Shown here: positions 5,468 to 6,153 of the stretch, piece after piece
How the letters are laid out: the number at the start of each line of letters is the position of its first letter
How positions within the stretch are numbered: position 1 is the first letter of the stretch
Assembly (NCBI GenBank): GCA_947623215.1
Contig: CANQGN010000093.1
Span: 1 to 6,153, forward strand
DNA length: 6,153 nucleotides
Direction of reading: 5' to 3'
Origin: an uncultured Clostridia bacterium
Lineage (GTDB): Bacteria; Bacillota; Clostridia; Oscillospirales; Acutalibacteraceae
Translations under genes and position numbers: made by a program
Notes under the pieces: model-generated
What the model was told of the DNA's origin: nothing
Seen by the model: the letters and a program-made list of their open reading frames with translations, nothing else
Database searches by the model: none

Positions 5468-6153
5468 ATGCGATTTTACGACCGACCGCTGGCGGAAAGC
5501 GAGGCCTTTTCGGCCCTTTGCCGCGCGGTAGAAAAGGGGCGGGTGCCGGTAGGCGCCGCCGGGCTTTCGCATATTCACAAGGCCCATTTGGCCGCCCTGC
5601 TGCAAGAAAAAACCGACCGCCGCTGCCTCGTGATAACGGCGGAAGAGGGCGAAGCCGCCCGCTTTTGCGAAGACCTGACCGCCATGGGCTGCCGGCCGCT
5701 GCTCTTCCCCGCGCGGGATTTATCGCTGCGGGCGGTAGATGCCGCCTCGCTGCAATTTGAGCAGCAGCGGCTGAACGTGCTTTGCCACTTGTTAGAGGGG
5801 GAGTATACCCACGTTCTTTGCCCGCTGGACGCGCTGCTGCCCTTTACCCTGCCGCCAGACGTGCTCTACCGCCGCTCGTTTACCCTAAAAGAGGGGCAAA
5901 CGGAAGACCCGGACGCCCTTTGCGCCCGCCTGGTGGAGTGCGGCTACACCCGCGCCGCCAAGGTAGAGGGGCCGGGGCAGTTTGCCCGCCGGGGGGGTAT
6001 TTTAGATTTGTTTCCCGCCGACCGGGAGGAGCCGGTGCGGGTGGAATTTTGGGACGATACCATTGACACGCTGCACGCCTTTGACCTGCTTTCGCAGCGG
6101 CGGGGCGACCGGCTGGGGGAGCTTGCGGTGCCCCCCGCGCGGGAGGTGCTGTT
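5468..6153 (+). CDS. mfd: Transcription-repair coupling factor Mfd, N-terminal part (runs off the right edge)
   Basis: The frame is open from ATG 5468 to the window end: 228 residues of a protein that is usually about 1100-1200 long. The visible part is the UvrB-like N-terminal region. Residues 26-60 give an early strand-loop-helix part (VPVGAAGLSHIHKAHLAALL, then CLVITAEE), degenerate relative to a true helicase P-loop. The diagnostic block is VEGPGQFARRGGILDLFP (166-183), followed by VRVEFWDDTIDTLHAFD (190-206) and SQR (209-211), typical of the Mfd/UvrB domain 2 region. By family knowledge Mfd removes RNA polymerase stalled at lesions and recruits UvrA through this region. UvrB is the alternative, but UvrB has a functional Walker A motif near its N-terminus, absent here. 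The RNA-polymerase-interacting and translocase domains lie beyond the window. The gene has its own extended -10 promoter and is divergent from the GxGYxYP pair, with no functional link apparent. Confidence 0.93.
   Translation, partial: MRFYDRPLAESEAFSALCRAVEKGRVPVGAAGLSHIHKAHLAALLQEKTDRRCLVITAEEGEAARFCEDLTAMGCRPLLFPARDLSLRAVDAASLQFEQQRLNVLCHLLEGEYTHVLCPLDALLPFTLPPDVLYRRSFTLKEGQTEDPDALCARLVECGYTRAAKVEGPGQFARRGGILDLFPADREEPVRVEFWDDTIDTLHAFDLLSQRRGDRLGELAVPPAREVL

Noticed and set aside
5314..5760. 148-codon open frame overlapping the mfd leader and start
   Set aside because: It begins in the mfd promoter and runs out of frame through mfd; Arg/Ala/Gly-rich shadow with no ribosome binding site.
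1..6153. tRNA genes, CRISPR arrays, insertion sequences, attachment sites
   Set aside because: No cloverleaf-like segments, regularly spaced repeats, transposase-like proteins or terminal inverted repeats were seen on reading both strands.

Overview
The window looks like chromosome of a GC-rich, low-G+C-phylum-type Firmicute, most likely a gut Oscillospirales/Ruminococcaceae-like Clostridium. Pointers are strong AAGGAGG ribosome binding sites on every gene, sigma-A style promoters, TTG/GTG/ATG starts, a dockerin domain, and housekeeping genes that resemble Firmicute proteins. The taxonomic placement is inference from style; there is no rRNA or other marker here.

Layout. Three genes run leftward on the minus strand and one runs rightward. 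At the left edge (1-657) is the N-terminal part of an M24 Xaa-Pro peptidase with a TTG start. Next (749-3124) is a secreted, dockerin-bearing GxGYxYP-family protein of 791 residues. Upstream of that (3257-5137) is its paralogue, a 626-residue GxGYxYP protein with neither signal peptide nor dockerin. A 330-base divergent intergenic region (5138-5467) then separates it from mfd (5468 to the window end), which encodes the transcription-repair coupling factor and is cut off at residue 228.

Working together. The two GxGYxYP genes are a tandem duplication. Each has its own promoter, and the promoters are built alike: TTGCGC, 17 bases, TAAAAT or TATAAT, then AAGAAAAA and a small GC hairpin at the start of the transcript. 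This suggests the genes are expressed under similar conditions although a hairpin lies between them. One product should leave the cell and could dock to a cohesin; the other should stay in the cytoplasm. The family is only a putative glycoside hydrolase family, so the substrate and reaction are unknown. The flanking peptidase and mfd are housekeeping genes with no evident link to them.

The most interesting content is the paired secreted/cytoplasmic paralogues, the dockerin placed at the N-terminus rather than the usual C-terminus, the shared promoter design, and a nearly identical 49-base in-phase repeat between the two genes. No RNA genes, CRISPR arrays or insertion sequences were seen.
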